A DNA stretch of 64,000 nucleotides from Collimonas fungivorans (GCF_001584145.1 NZ_CP013232.1:4278001-4342000); one strand, 5' to 3'. Positions 18,230 through 27,025 are shown, counted from the stretch's first letter. The notes: generated from the sequence alone by a model not told the origin. Translations and numbers: made by a program.

Positions 18230-18632
18230 AAACCTCGGCTTGCACATGGGTTTGGTGCCGCGGTTTCTTTGCTTGCGGAACAAAAATGTAAAAAAATACG
18301 GGTTTTCGTGAGAATCGTGAATGGAGGAAGATCGCCGAAAAGCCTTCAAATACGTGGCTTACGGCAGATTTCAGGGAATTGAAGAAAAGGGACTTGGTCC
18401 GCCAACAGGAATCAAATAGTAAATAAAATCAACGACATACATATAAATTTCGTAAAAAATGGGGAGAGACATAAAAAATACTACAAATTAGTCTCCAGCT
18501 GGACATGGTGGTCCGCTGGTCCCACATTGCCCCTATTAGGGAGCTGACTTCTTGCGATATTCGGCCCAAACTAATTGCCATAGAAAAATCTCAGCGTTAC
18601 GCTTCTCTATATCTCCTTACTGGTGAAGCACC
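18230..18632. other. AT-rich left boundary of the genomic island
   Basis: About 400 bases without an intact gene. They hold the left direct repeat (18297-18413) and then an AT-rich stretch that probably contains the promoter of the sterol-desaturase-family gene. Confidence 0.6.
18297..18413. repeat. left direct repeat of genomic island (att-like, integrase tail remnant)
   Basis: 117-base imperfect copy of 24433-24550. In one frame it reads KPSNTWLTADFRELKKRDLV, the right copy reads KPLNTWLTADYTELKKWDLV, so both look like the last codons of the same gene, probably an integrase whose end overlaps the tRNA. The last 20 bases match the 3' end of the tRNA-Arg gene at the right copy, with one base missing. 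This is what site-specific integration at a tRNA leaves behind. Confidence 0.75.
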
Positions 18633-19532
18633 ATGAGCGTCTTGTCCACAATCCTCAAATTTTCTGTCGTCATAGTCCTGCTGTCTTCAATCGTCGAAGC
18701 AATCGTACTATCGATTACGCTAGGGAGAGATGCTTATGACTGGAAGGCGGCTTGCGTATCAGTGGTCGATTTCCTAATCCGCGAATATCCATTGCACTGG
18801 TTACTCCCATTGCTGTTTTGGATTGATATGATGGACTGGTTCTGGCGACACCGGCTATGGACGTTGCCAATGTCCCATTGGAGCGACTGGCTTGCATGCT
18901 TTGTCGGGCAAGAGTTCTTCTATTATTGGTATCACCGCATGGCGCATCGAGTGCGATGGTTCTGGTGTACCCATGCTGTTCACCATTCGCCCAATCAGCT
19001 CAATTTGTCGGCAGCATACCGTTTTGGATGGACCGGGCGTCTTACGGGCTCGTTACTATTCTTCATGCTTGCCCCGTTGCTCGGCATGCCACCGCGTATT
19101 GTCTTGATGTTGTTGTCGCTCAATCTCTTATATCAGTTCTGGATTCACGCAACCTGGATTCCACGCCTTGGACCGTTGGAGTGGCTGCTTAACACCCCGT
19201 CGGCTCATCGCGTACACCATGCGTCGAATCTAGAATATCTAGACGGAAATTACGGCGGCGTGCTGATTATTTTTGATCGCCTCTTTGGTACGTACATCAG
19301 CGAAAGAGCCGATGTGCCATGTCACTTCGGATTAGTAACGCCTGTAAAAACTTACAATCTGCTCGCCATCGAATTCGATGAGTGGAGAAAGCTAGCTCAT
19401 GATCTGAAAATGGCGCGAACACCACGAGAATTTTTGACTTACTTACTGAAGCCACCGGGTTGGCGACATGATGGAAATGGGGAAACGACAGAAGACCTTA
19501 GGCGGAAGTCTGTATTGAGAAATACGCGATAG
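18633..19532 (+). CDS. sterol desaturase / fatty acid hydroxylase family protein
   Basis: 299-residue membrane di-iron enzyme family. The histidine clusters are in place: YHRMAHRVRWFWCTHAVHHSP, later WIHATW, and HRVHHASN; each lies between hydrophobic segments. Members hydroxylate or desaturate sterols, fatty acids or carotenoids using O2. The substrate is unknown. The gene is the first inside the island, and its codon use is AT-richer than the flanking chromosome, consistent with transfer. No other lipid-pathway gene is adjacent. Confidence 0.88.
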   Translation: MSVLSTILKFSVVIVLLSSIVEAIVLSITLGRDAYDWKAACVSVVDFLIREYPLHWLLPLLFWIDMMDWFWRHRLWTLPMSHWSDWLACFVGQEFFYYWYHRMAHRVRWFWCTHAVHHSPNQLNLSAAYRFGWTGRLTGSLLFFMLAPLLGMPPRIVLMLLSLNLLYQFWIHATWIPRLGPLEWLLNTPSAHRVHHASNLEYLDGNYGGVLIIFDRLFGTYISERADVPCHFGLVTPVKTYNLLAIEFDEWRKLAHDLKMARTPREFLTYLLKPPGWRHDGNGETTEDLRRKSVLRNTR

Positions 19533-19927
19533 TCTTTAAAAGACGGCCACTTTGACGGTGTTAGAGCGGCTGAAATAGTGACAGGGTGAGATTTGGCTGT
19601 AACCCGGATGGACATTTACGCACGGATGCCGGGCTATCGCTCTACAGGTCACTTTGCCTGCCGTCCCTTAGTTCACGGCATGGAATGAGGCTGAAAACCT
19701 TCGCCAGTCCTGCCTCTGACAAATTGCTGTAGCAAATTCGTAGCATTCAATTTCTGATCTAGTTGTCGTAGTAAAAAGTCCACACAATTTAGATGCTTAA
19801 GATCATTGCATCCGCAAACATGCAGCACTACAATTAGTTTGCACCATAAATATTTGACTAAATGTAGTGGTTCAGGACGTTGTTCTGTATGCCTCTGAGC
19901 TTAAACCTTATCCAGAAAGGATTTAAA
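19533..19927. other. intergenic region inside the island
   Basis: About 395 bases. Contains an imperfect inverted repeat around CCCGGATGGACATTTACGCA and CGGATGCCGGGC (about 19599-19633), but no T-run, tRNA or clear gene. Confidence 0.4.
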
Positions 19928-20140
19928 ATGAAAGAGCCAGGACTCGACGGCCGGCATCGCGACAAGGCAGATCCAAAGAGTGGTCAGATTCAACAAAAAC
20001 GTAGCGACACACTCAACAAGAATCTACCTCAACCTATTCCGCAATTCCCACTTAATACCAAACTCGGAACTATGCGAGAAGCAACAGGGAAAACGAGCGA
20101 GAAAGATGTGCGGCAAGCAGCTAAGAAATTACGCCCGTAA
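19928..20140 (+). CDS. small conserved-looking hypothetical protein
   Basis: 70 residues: MKEPGLDGRHRDKADPKSGQ then a Lys/Gln/Asn/Pro-rich chain ending VRQAAKKLRP. The LDGRHRDK start is familiar from small proteobacterial proteins of unknown role, often with related Lys-rich ends. A good SD (AAAGGA) precedes ATG 19928. It is hydrophilic with no membrane segment. Confidence 0.6.
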   Translation: MKEPGLDGRHRDKADPKSGQIQQKRSDTLNKNLPQPIPQFPLNTKLGTMREATGKTSEKDVRQAAKKLRP

Positions 20141-20220
20141 TTGTATTTCCACGCTCGGTCGGCCTGCCGACTGGGCATTCTGTGGCGATTCACAAGGACT
20201 GAGATTTCTTGAAACTCAGA

Positions 20221-20249
20221 CGCGGGTTCGATTCCCGCCGCCTCCACCA
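20221..20249 (+). other. stranded 3' end of a tmRNA (ssrA) gene, att-like
   Basis: The sequence forms a T-arm (GCGGG TTCGATT CCCGC) followed by the acceptor strand CGCCTCC and ACCA, as at the 3' end of proteobacterial ssrA. A stem CTGAG/CTCAG just upstream would be the end of helix 2. No 5' acceptor, alanine-tag frame or pseudoknots are present in the window, so only the end exists. Integrative elements often target ssrA and carry such a copy. Confidence 0.7.
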
Positions 20250-20457
20250 ATATATCGTTTTAAATCAAAGAGTTAAAAAATATAGTGCTGTCATTAATTA
20301 GGGTCTTTTGGGGCTGTTTTGGCTCCAGAATGACAACATAATGACAGCATTTTTATACTTAATCTGAAATGCCATCTAAAGCTTCCCAAGCTCATCTAGT
20401 TTTCCATATATTTCGAGGCTTTACAGCCGATTTCCGCTCCGCAAAATATCCTATTTT

Positions 20458-20577
20458 TTAACCTCGCCCCCCCAACAAATATGCGAGTCCGGATATCACT
20501 CGTGCCGCACCACACGCACTGAGTATCAGGCAGGCAGAGATCGTTATAAAAAATTGTTTTTTAAAAAGAAATGTCAT
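20458..20577 (-). CDS. tiny lipoprotein sharing its signal peptide with the lyase
   Basis: 39 residues: MTFLFKKQFFITISACLILSAC then GAARVISGLAYLLGGRG. The lipobox is LSAC. The first 21 codons nearly match those of the lyase at 21133 in inverted orientation, and the upstream control region is also shared. A run of seven C/G bases near the end (20466-20472) could have truncated a longer lipoprotein by slippage. It may be a real small lipoprotein or a decayed duplicate. Confidence 0.5.
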   Translation of the reverse strand: MTFLFKKQFFITISACLILSACGAARVISGLAYLLGGRG

Positions 20578-21132
20578 ATTTTTCGTATGCGATAGTTGTC
20601 ATATGGAACCGCCTTGACACTATCCGTGCCATATCGAACACGCAGTAGGAATTCAGGCGAAAAGGCCGGAGGTGATCCGCAGTTATGCCACCAGGATATG
20701 GACAGAAGATTGACCGAAAGACAAAAAAACTGACAAATTTTGTTAGCGCTAACACCGACTGGGCAGTCTCGTTTAACTTGAACAGGCCCAAATAACTGCA
20801 CTCAAAATTCGATACAACGAAAAACCAGTTTGTTCTTTTGCCTGCTGCATTGCCCCGTCAGTTTGACCCGCTTGCCATACCCAAAATTTGTCGGCTTTTT
20901 CGTCCTTCAATCAAGGTTACTTCGCGGTTTCGGCATGCTCTTCTGATTCATCCGGCTTCATGTTGGAAATTTCATATGGCACGGATTGTGCTGACGGTGT
21001 TCCTCCAAGATGGCTGCGCACGTGTCCACCCCGCACCTTATTACCATTCGAAATTCCTTCTGGAAAAATAACTTTTCCCCTTTGACAGGATGGAAAAATT
21101 ATTCTTACGAACATCTTTTTCTTTTGAATAAA
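20578..21132. other. shared divergent control region with inverted duplication
   Basis: About 555 bases between the divergent tiny lipoprotein and lyase genes. The two halves are homologous in inverted orientation: ATATGGCACGGAT and AAAATTTGTC blocks appear on each side in matching order relative to each gene. The LacI-type operator at 20741-20754 lies in the lipoprotein-proximal half. Confidence 0.6.
20741..20754. promoter_or_regulatory. LacI-family-type operator palindrome
   Basis: TGTTAGCGCTAACA is a perfect 14-base palindrome of the form bound by LacI/GalR-family carbohydrate repressors. It lies between divergent genes, one encoding a polysaccharide-lyase-like lipoprotein, so sugar-responsive control is a reasonable inference. 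No LacI-family gene is in the window. Confidence 0.6.
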
Positions 21133-23403
21133 ATGACTTTTTTTGTGAAAAAACAAATTTTTATAACAATCTCTGCCTGTCTGATACTTGGCGCTTGCGG
21201 TGGCGAACCGATGGGAAATTCCTTTGCGGAAGGCGCCCCAGCGGGAGGTGCTCCAGTGGGAAATACTCAGGTGGACGGGGCTCCAGTGGGAAGTACTCCG
21301 GCGGGAAATACCCCAGTGGGAAGTACTCCGGCGGGAAATACCCCAGTGGGAAATACTCCGGTGGGAGGTGCCCCAGTGGGAGGTACTCCGGTGGGAAGTA
21401 CTCCAGTGGGAAATACTCCAGCGGGAAGTACTCCAGTGGGAAGTACTCCAGCGGGAAGTACTCCTGTGGCCCGCGTTTTCAACCATCCAGGCGTCGGGCT
21501 CAGCCTCTCGGATCTCGCGACGCTCAAGGCAAACGTCGACCAGGGCAAGGAGCCGTGGAAGTCCGGCTACAACCAACTGGCGAACAGTCCCAACTCCAGG
21601 CTCAGCTACGCAGGGCGTGGTGGCCCTTTCGCGAAGGTGAGCCGCGCCCCCGACGAGAATCTCAATGCTTGGCGCTCCGACATGGTCGCGATCTCGAATC
21701 TCTCGCGGATGTGGTACTTCACCCGTGACGAGCGATATGCGAAGACTGCAAGGTGGCTGCTGCTTGGGTGGGCCACCACCCAGACGGAGTTCTCGGGTAA
21801 CGAATCGATGCTGGATCTGGGTGACTACGCCGCGCAGTTCGTTGGCGGTGCGGAAATCCTGCGCAGCACCTACCCGGGCTGGACGGAGGCCGACACGGCG
21901 ACCGTCAAGAAGTACTTCAAGAACGTCCTGATACCGGCAGCAAGTCCCTGGGGCGACAGCATGTACGGGGCCGCCAACAAGGGCGCACTGTCCCTCGTCG
22001 CTCAGGGACTGATGGCAATCTACAACGACGACGCCGAGTTGCTGGACAAGGTCGTCTACCAGGCCCGCACGCTCGCCCATATCGGGTTGCGAAACTCCAA
22101 CGACATCGGCATGCTCGGCGACTACCTTCGCGATCAGGGGCACGCCTATGGGCAGCTCGCGGCACTGACCATGCTGGCCGAGGCGCTCTGGAGCCAAGGC
22201 ATCGACATTTATTCCGACTTTGACAACCGCCTGCTGGCGGCGGGTGAGTATTGGGCGAGGGTGAACGAGCTCGTCCCCACGACAGCCCTTCCTTTCGGCA
22301 CCACCGATCGCTTCTACACCGCCGACATCACCAATCGCGGCTGGGACGGCGCCAATGGCGGGAGCTTGGCGCTCACTCAGCTTTACAACGCCTACGTTGT
22401 CCGCAAGGGTCTCCAGGCACCCTTCATCGCGCAGAGGCGCCTGCGGATGCCGGTGGGCGGCTCCATGTTCCTCAAGGAGTCCGACACCTCGAAGGCGACA
22501 CCGCCACCGGCGCTGCCCATTCCTTCGACCACCTCGATCACCTCGGGGTTCAGCAGTGCCGACATCGGGGGTGCCGCCCAGGCGGGCACGGCCACATACG
22601 CCAACGGCACATGGAACGTGGCTGGGGGAGGCTACGGCATCTGGGGCGCACTCGACAGTTCCCACTTCGCCTACAAGGCCCTCACCGGCAACGGCACCAT
22701 CATCGCGAAAGTCGAGTCGCTCCAGAACACCCACCCGTCCGCAATGGCGGGCGTGATGATGCGCACAAGCCTGGATCCAGGCGCTCCGCGCGCCTGGATG
22801 GCGATAAATTACAAAGGTGAAGCCTTACAGAACATGATGAAACTGGCGGTGTATGGCGGCTCGAACTACGCGAACAAGGCATTAACCAATGGGCGCACCG
22901 TGCTCATTAAGTGGGTGAAGCTCGAGCGCGTCGGGAACATCATCACTGGCTATATTTCTGCCGATGGCACCAATTGGGCCGCGACCGATGTCGGCCGCAT
23001 CGATGCTCCCGTTCCCGACACGATCTATGTCGGATTGGTGGTCTCGTCGGTCACAGGCAAGCCAAACAACAGCGTCTTCAGCAACGTCCAGATCACCGGT
23101 GGCGACGGTGGGGCGCCGAGCGTCATCCCCGCCGCGCCCGCCATGCTGTTGGCCTCGCCGGGCGATGGCGCGGTCCCGCTGCGCTGGCAGGCGTCCTTCG
23201 GCGCCACCAGCTACACGGTCAAGCGCGCCGCCTTCAGCGGCGGCCCAACCACAACCATCGCGTCGGGCGTCACCGGCAGCAGCTACACGGACAAGTCGGT
23301 GATCAACGGCACGACCTACTACTACACCGTCACAGCGACCAACCCTGCCGGCACGAGCGATAATTCTCCCGCGGACAGCGCTACGCCGATGCATCCGATG
23401 TGA
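21133..23403 (+). pseudogene. secreted alginate-lyase-like lipoprotein, C-terminal domain split off by frameshift
   Basis: 756 residues up to the stop. Order: lipoprotein signal with LGAC (Cys 22); a low-complexity linker of about 16 pentapeptides of the type PVGST/PAGNT (residues about 33-113); an alginate-lyase-like alpha-helical domain (FNHPGVGLSLSDLATLKANV at the start, DYLRDQGHAYGQLAALTMLAEALWSQG containing the conserved RDQGH region); a DUF1349/concanavalin-like domain (GIWGALDSSHFAYKALTGNG, AGVMMRTSLDPG); and a fibronectin III domain ending NSPADSATP. The next reading frame at once encodes an F5/8-type C (CBM32-like) domain (23400-23813). It probably degrades an acidic polysaccharide at the cell surface. 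Exact polymer unknown. Confidence 0.8.
21230..21466 (+). repeat. 15-bp coding minisatellite
   Basis: Roughly sixteen tandem 15-base units of the type GTGGGAAGTACTCCA, in frame, with two alternating variants (GCGGGA and GTGGGA; AGTACT and AATACT). They encode Pro-Val/Ala-Gly-Ser/Asn-Thr. Being a multiple of three, unit gain or loss changes linker length without breaking the frame. There are no spacers, so it is not CRISPR. Confidence 0.95.
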
Positions 23404-23813
23404 ACCTCGCCACCGGTGGCACCGCAAACGACAGTGCGGGCAACGCGGCCAATGCCAGAAGCGCCTTCGACCAAAACTCGGCGACGCAATGGCTCTACGG
23501 GGACGTGACAGGTTGGCTGCAGTACGACCTCGGCCACACGGAGCGCGTCCAGCGCTATACGGTCACCAGTTCCAACGACAGGGTCCCGCGCGATCCGAAG
23601 GACTGGCAGTTCCAGGGCTCCACCGACGGCTCTACCTGGACCACGCTCGACACCCAAAGCAACCAGGTGTTTGCCACACGCTTAAAGCTGAAGACCTACA
23701 CGATCGCGAATCCGGCCTCCTATCGCTACTACTGGCTCAACATCACAGCCAATAATGGCGATAGCACCTTTACGGATCTCGCCGAATTTGGGCTGTTCGC
23801 GTCCAAGCCGTAG
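23400..23813 (+). pseudogene. F5/8 type C (CBM32-like) domain, detached C-terminus of the lyase
   Basis: 137 codons: NLATGGTANDSAGNAANARS, FDQNSATQWLYGDVTGWLQYDLG, and a C-terminal YRYYWLNITANNGDSTFTDLAEFGLF, the usual discoidin-fold galactose- or polysaccharide-binding domain. It has no SD of its own and begins within a few bases of the lyase stop, in another frame. It is most simply the sugar-binding end of the 21133 protein, separated by an indel near 23387-23401. Confidence 0.8.
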
Positions 23814-23978
23814 TGAGGCCGTGGCGCCGATTCAAGTGCACCTGCCGCCATGCGACCGGCGAAATCGACTTGATCGGCGCCAACATCTTTCGTTGCCGCT
23901 AGCAATCATGCGTTAAAAAAGCTCTATCGCACTATTACAGTGGCGATTTTGACTGGGACCGACAACTCGTCGAGCGAA

Positions 23979-24359
23979 TCAATGAACCCTGTGGAATACA
24001 TCGTAGATCATCGAAAATGCACAGGCAATTGCACTTGATTTACCAAAATCCACCGGGTCGTCATTCACTGGGTAATTGAAAACGCCAGAGTGCTTTATCA
24101 AATTGATATATGCCGGCTGTAGGTCTTTCGAACTGTTCAGTTCAGTCAAAACTTCACCTTCAATTGAATGAATTAGTCGCCACGTGAGAGGCCGCCCATC
24201 CGTGCGATGGCGCGCGACCACTGTCTGAATAATTGGCTTGGCTCGGGCAATGACTGCATAAAATTCTTCCTCAGGCCTGGTCCAGTCGCAGGGGTTCAGT
24301 CCATGTGCCGGAGTCGCGCTGTCCTTGGACGTAGAGTTGAACACGCCAAACGTTCCCAT
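23979..24359 (-). CDS. hypothetical protein
   Basis: 126 residues (MGTFGVFNSTSKDSATPAHG...AFSMIYDVFHRVH). Mostly hydrophilic with no signal peptide or known motif; RPEEEFYAVIARAKPIIQTVVARHRTDGRPLTWRLIHSIEGEVLTEL looks like a real helical domain. It is the last gene before the right island repeat. Function unknown. Confidence 0.5.
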   Translation of the reverse strand: MGTFGVFNSTSKDSATPAHGLNPCDWTRPEEEFYAVIARAKPIIQTVVARHRTDGRPLTWRLIHSIEGEVLTELNSSKDLQPAYINLIKHSGVFNYPVNDDPVDFGKSSAIACAFSMIYDVFHRVH

Positions 24360-24432
24360 CTTTCTTGAATGAAGCCATTTCGTAATTTGTTCGTAATATT
24401 TTCGTAAATAGTAACAGTAAAACGCGGGAATT

Positions 24433-24550
24433 TACGGGTTTTTACGAACTGGACCGAAGGGGTGATATCACCGGAAAGCCTTTAAATACGTGGCTTACGG
24501 CCGATTACACGGAGTTGAAGAAATGGGACTTGGTCCCGCCAACAGGAATC
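24433..24550. repeat. right direct repeat of genomic island (att-like)
   Basis: 118 bases matching 18297-18413. Its right end (24531-24550) is the 3' part of the tRNA-Arg gene. The frame through it reads on into the tRNA as LKKWDLVPPTGIGPVSSA and stops there, typical of integrase-like frames overlapping an att site. Confidence 0.75.
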
Positions 24551-24605
24551 GGACCTGTATCTAGCGCTTAGGAGGCACTCGTTCTATCCATTGAACTATG
24601 GCGAG
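24531..24605 (-). tRNA. tRNA-Arg (CCT anticodon)
   Basis: A complete cloverleaf on the minus strand: acceptor CTCGCCA pairs with TGGCGGG (one T-G pair), D-stem GTTC/GAAC, anticodon stem AGTGC/GCGCT with loop CTCCTAA (anticodon CCT, reads AGG), variable loop AGATA, T-stem ACAGG/CCTGT, encoded CCA. The T-loop reads TCCGATT in place of the near-universal TTCGATT, so position 55 is C. It may still be functional, but this change is unusual. Confidence 0.85.
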
Positions 24606-24735
24606 ACTTGCATTGCAGGCAGGAGTATAGCAAAAACCTGCATGGCCAAGATGAGGAAATAGCCACACATCGCAGCCAAGACACAGATTGGCCCGGGGAA
24701 TGCTGCAATCAGGCCGATTTCTGTATGATTCCCTC

Positions 24736-26379
24736 ATGCCAATCTTCCAAAGCATCAAGTTCCGCCTGATTGGCCTCGGTATCCTGATTATCGTGGCCGG
24801 CATTGGTCTGCGCCTGTTTTTTGCGCTGCCTTTCGCTCAGGGGCTGTTGCGTGACGAGGTGGCGGCCCAACAATTATCGATTGCGTCGTATATCGCGCGC
24901 GATATCGACCATAGCGTCCAGGCGCGCCAGGCGCTGATCGCCGAACTGAGTTCGGCGCTGCCGCCGGCACTGCTGCAACAGCCCGAGAAGCTGGCGGTCT
25001 GGCTGGGGGAACGGCAGCGCGTCAATCCCTTGTTTAACAGCGGCCTGCTGGTGGTACGGCCGGATGGCGGCGGCCTGCTGGGGGAATATCCGACGGTGGC
25101 CGGGCGCAGCAAGCTGGTTTTTTCCGGAGTCGCTTGGTTCCAGGCTGCGCTGCTGGCCGATGCTCCCGTGATGGGCCGGCCGCAGCGCGGCCGCGCCAAC
25201 GGCGAGCCTATCCTGATCATGGCGGCGCCGGTGCGCGATGCGGCGCATCAGGTGGTGGCGGTGCTGGCGGGCGTGGTGGTGCTCAATACGCCCGGTTTTC
25301 TCGATCGCCTGCAGGAAACCCAGCTCGGCGTCAGCGGCGGATTCCTGCTGGTGTCGCCGGCCGACAAACTGTTTGTCGGCGCCAGCGACCCGTCCATGGT
25401 GCTGAAACCGACGCCGCCGGCCGGCGTCAACCTGCTGCACGACCGCGCCATGGCCGGTTACCGCGGCACCGGGATCACCATCAACGCCAAAGGCATCGAA
25501 GAACTGTCGGCGATGGCGGCGGTACCCAGCACCGGCTGGTTTGTGGTCGCCCGCATGCCGACCGCCGAGGTATTCCATCCGATTAACGCCATGCTTGGTT
25601 TCTATCTCAAGAACACGCTGCTGATCGTGGCCGGCATGATCGCCATCATGATGCTGCTGCTGCCGCGCACCTTGCGGCCGCTGACGGATGCCGCCCATGC
25701 GATGCGTGAAATGGCTGACGGCAAGCGCCAGCTGGCGCCGCTGCCGGTCAGGCGCCAGGACGAGGTCGGCAGCTTGGTGCTGGGCTTCAATTACCTGGTG
25801 GAACGGCTGCGCGACAAGGAAATGGCGCTCAAGGAAAGCGAGGCGCGCATGGCGTTCATGGCGCACCACGATGCGCTTACCGGCTTGTGCAACCGGGCCA
25901 TGCTGGAAGACCGTTTGCAGCAGGCGATGGCGCGCGCGCAGCGCGACGGCAGTCATTTTGCGCTGCTGTTTTGCGACCTCGACGATTTCAAGCCGATCAA
26001 CGACGAGTACGGACATGAGGCCGGCGACGCCATCCTGCGCCAGGTTGCGGCGCGCCTGCTGGACGGCCGCCGCAGCACCGATACCGTGGCGCGCCTGGGC
26101 GGCGACGAGTTCGTGATCCTGCTGACAGACCTGAACGATACCCGCAATGCGGCGATCGGCGTCGCCCAGCAATTGCTGGCGGCGATCGGCATACCGTTCA
26201 ATATCGCCGGCACCATATTCGAGCTCAGCACCTCGATCGGCATCGCCCTGTACAGCGGGGCCGCCATCTCTACTTCGCAATTGATGTCGCAGGCCGATAT
26301 CGCCATGTATCAAGCCAAGCGGGCCGGCAAGAACGAGTTTTTTGTGTTCGACGAAACGCTGGAGCCTTTCAGCATCTAG
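24736..26379 (+). CDS. membrane-bound diguanylate cyclase (sensor-HAMP-GGDEF)
   Basis: 547 residues. An N-terminal helix (GILIIVAGIGLRLFFALPF), a periplasmic sensor domain of about 250 residues resembling dCache (GLLVVRPDGGGLLGEYP, VLAGVVVLNTPGFLDR), a second helix (TLLIVAGMIAIMMLLL), a HAMP linker (ADGKRQLAPLPVRRQDEVGSL), and a GGDEF domain. The active motif RLGGDEF is intact, and RSTD five residues before it is the inhibitory I-site. It should make cyclic di-GMP in response to an external signal, with product inhibition. No EAL domain follows. ATG 24736 sits just after the tRNA promoter region. Confidence 0.93.
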   Translation: MPIFQSIKFRLIGLGILIIVAGIGLRLFFALPFAQGLLRDEVAAQQLSIASYIARDIDHSVQARQALIAELSSALPPALLQQPEKLAVWLGERQRVNPLFNSGLLVVRPDGGGLLGEYPTVAGRSKLVFSGVAWFQAALLADAPVMGRPQRGRANGEPILIMAAPVRDAAHQVVAVLAGVVVLNTPGFLDRLQETQLGVSGGFLLVSPADKLFVGASDPSMVLKPTPPAGVNLLHDRAMAGYRGTGITINAKGIEELSAMAAVPSTGWFVVARMPTAEVFHPINAMLGFYLKNTLLIVAGMIAIMMLLLPRTLRPLTDAAHAMREMADGKRQLAPLPVRRQDEVGSLVLGFNYLVERLRDKEMALKESEARMAFMAHHDALTGLCNRAMLEDRLQQAMARAQRDGSHFALLFCDLDDFKPINDEYGHEAGDAILRQVAARLLDGRRSTDTVARLGGDEFVILLTDLNDTRNAAIGVAQQLLAAIGIPFNIAGTIFELSTSIGIALYSGAAISTSQLMSQADIAMYQAKRAGKNEFFVFDETLEPFSI

Positions 26380-26455
26380 CGCGGAAAAGAAAACGCAGGA
26401 CTCGGTGCGATGATTGCGCGAGTGCCTGCGGCTGTTTGCTCAAACAGAAAGTGGC

Positions 26456-26935
26456 TTACTTGCTTTTTTGAACCGGTGCCGAGGCCGGAGCCGGAGTTGC
26501 CGCAGCAGCCGGCTTGCCGTCGAGAGGGAATGCGCAAACGTAATTCATCATGATCTCGGCGATCGTGTCCTTGGCCGGTGCGGCATACGTCGAATTCTTC
26601 AAGGCGTCGCTGTGATCGACCCTGGCGCCGGCGCCGTCAGCATCGGCGAACAGGATTTCTCTCTTCAGGCTCAAGGTCTTGGATTTGCAGTCGTACAAGG
26701 TGAAATCCTGGTACGACTTAAAAGTCGGCAATACCTTGGCGTCGCCGTCATTCTTGCGCGCCTCCTTGAAGTTCCACATGGACCATGCTTCGCGGATGCC
26801 CTTGTTGTCCTTGATCGAATTCTGGTCCAGCTTGAGCTCGGCAACATCACTGGAACCGACTGGTTGCCAGTCGGGAGCAGCCTGGGCGGCGACGCAAGCC
26901 AGGCCGAGGGTCAGGGTGAGCGCTAGTTTTTTCAT
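26456..26935 (-). CDS. exported surface-adhesin E-like protein
   Basis: 159 residues: signal peptide MKKLALTLTLGLACVAAQA, then APDWQPVGSSDVAELKLDQNSIKDNKGIREAWSMWNFKEA and TLYDCKSKTLSLKREILFAD, the pattern of the adhesin-E/CNP1-like periplasmic families (short beta domain with paired Cys), and a Pro/Ala-rich tail ending PVQKSK. Probably periplasmic or surface-exposed; the role is unknown. It lies downstream of the psiF-like gene, behind a terminator. Confidence 0.75.
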   Translation of the reverse strand: MKKLALTLTLGLACVAAQAAPDWQPVGSSDVAELKLDQNSIKDNKGIREAWSMWNFKEARKNDGDAKVLPTFKSYQDFTLYDCKSKTLSLKREILFADADGAGARVDHSDALKNSTYAAPAKDTIAEIMMNYVCAFPLDGKPAAAATPAPASAPVQKSK

Positions 26936-27025
26936 GTGTGGATCCTTAATAAGTGCAAGCTTGGTTTCGACTTTGCATAGTAAACATTAATTCCCATGAT
27001 AAGGAAGCAATTTGGTAACAAAATG

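Noticed and set aside
20029..20250. minus-strand ORF beginning MVEAAGIEPAS
   Set aside because: The start is the reverse reading of the tmRNA 3' end, a familiar artefact; no SD or family.
21230..21466. possible CRISPR array
   Set aside because: Units are contiguous 15-mers in frame, without spacers or cas genes.
20917..22734. 605-codon frame on the minus strand with Ser/Trp/His repeats
   Set aside because: Mirror image of the lyase gene; its repeats are only the antisense reading of the minisatellite.
24874..26313. 479-codon minus-strand ORF
   Set aside because: Antisense to the GGDEF protein, which has intact active and I-site motifs.
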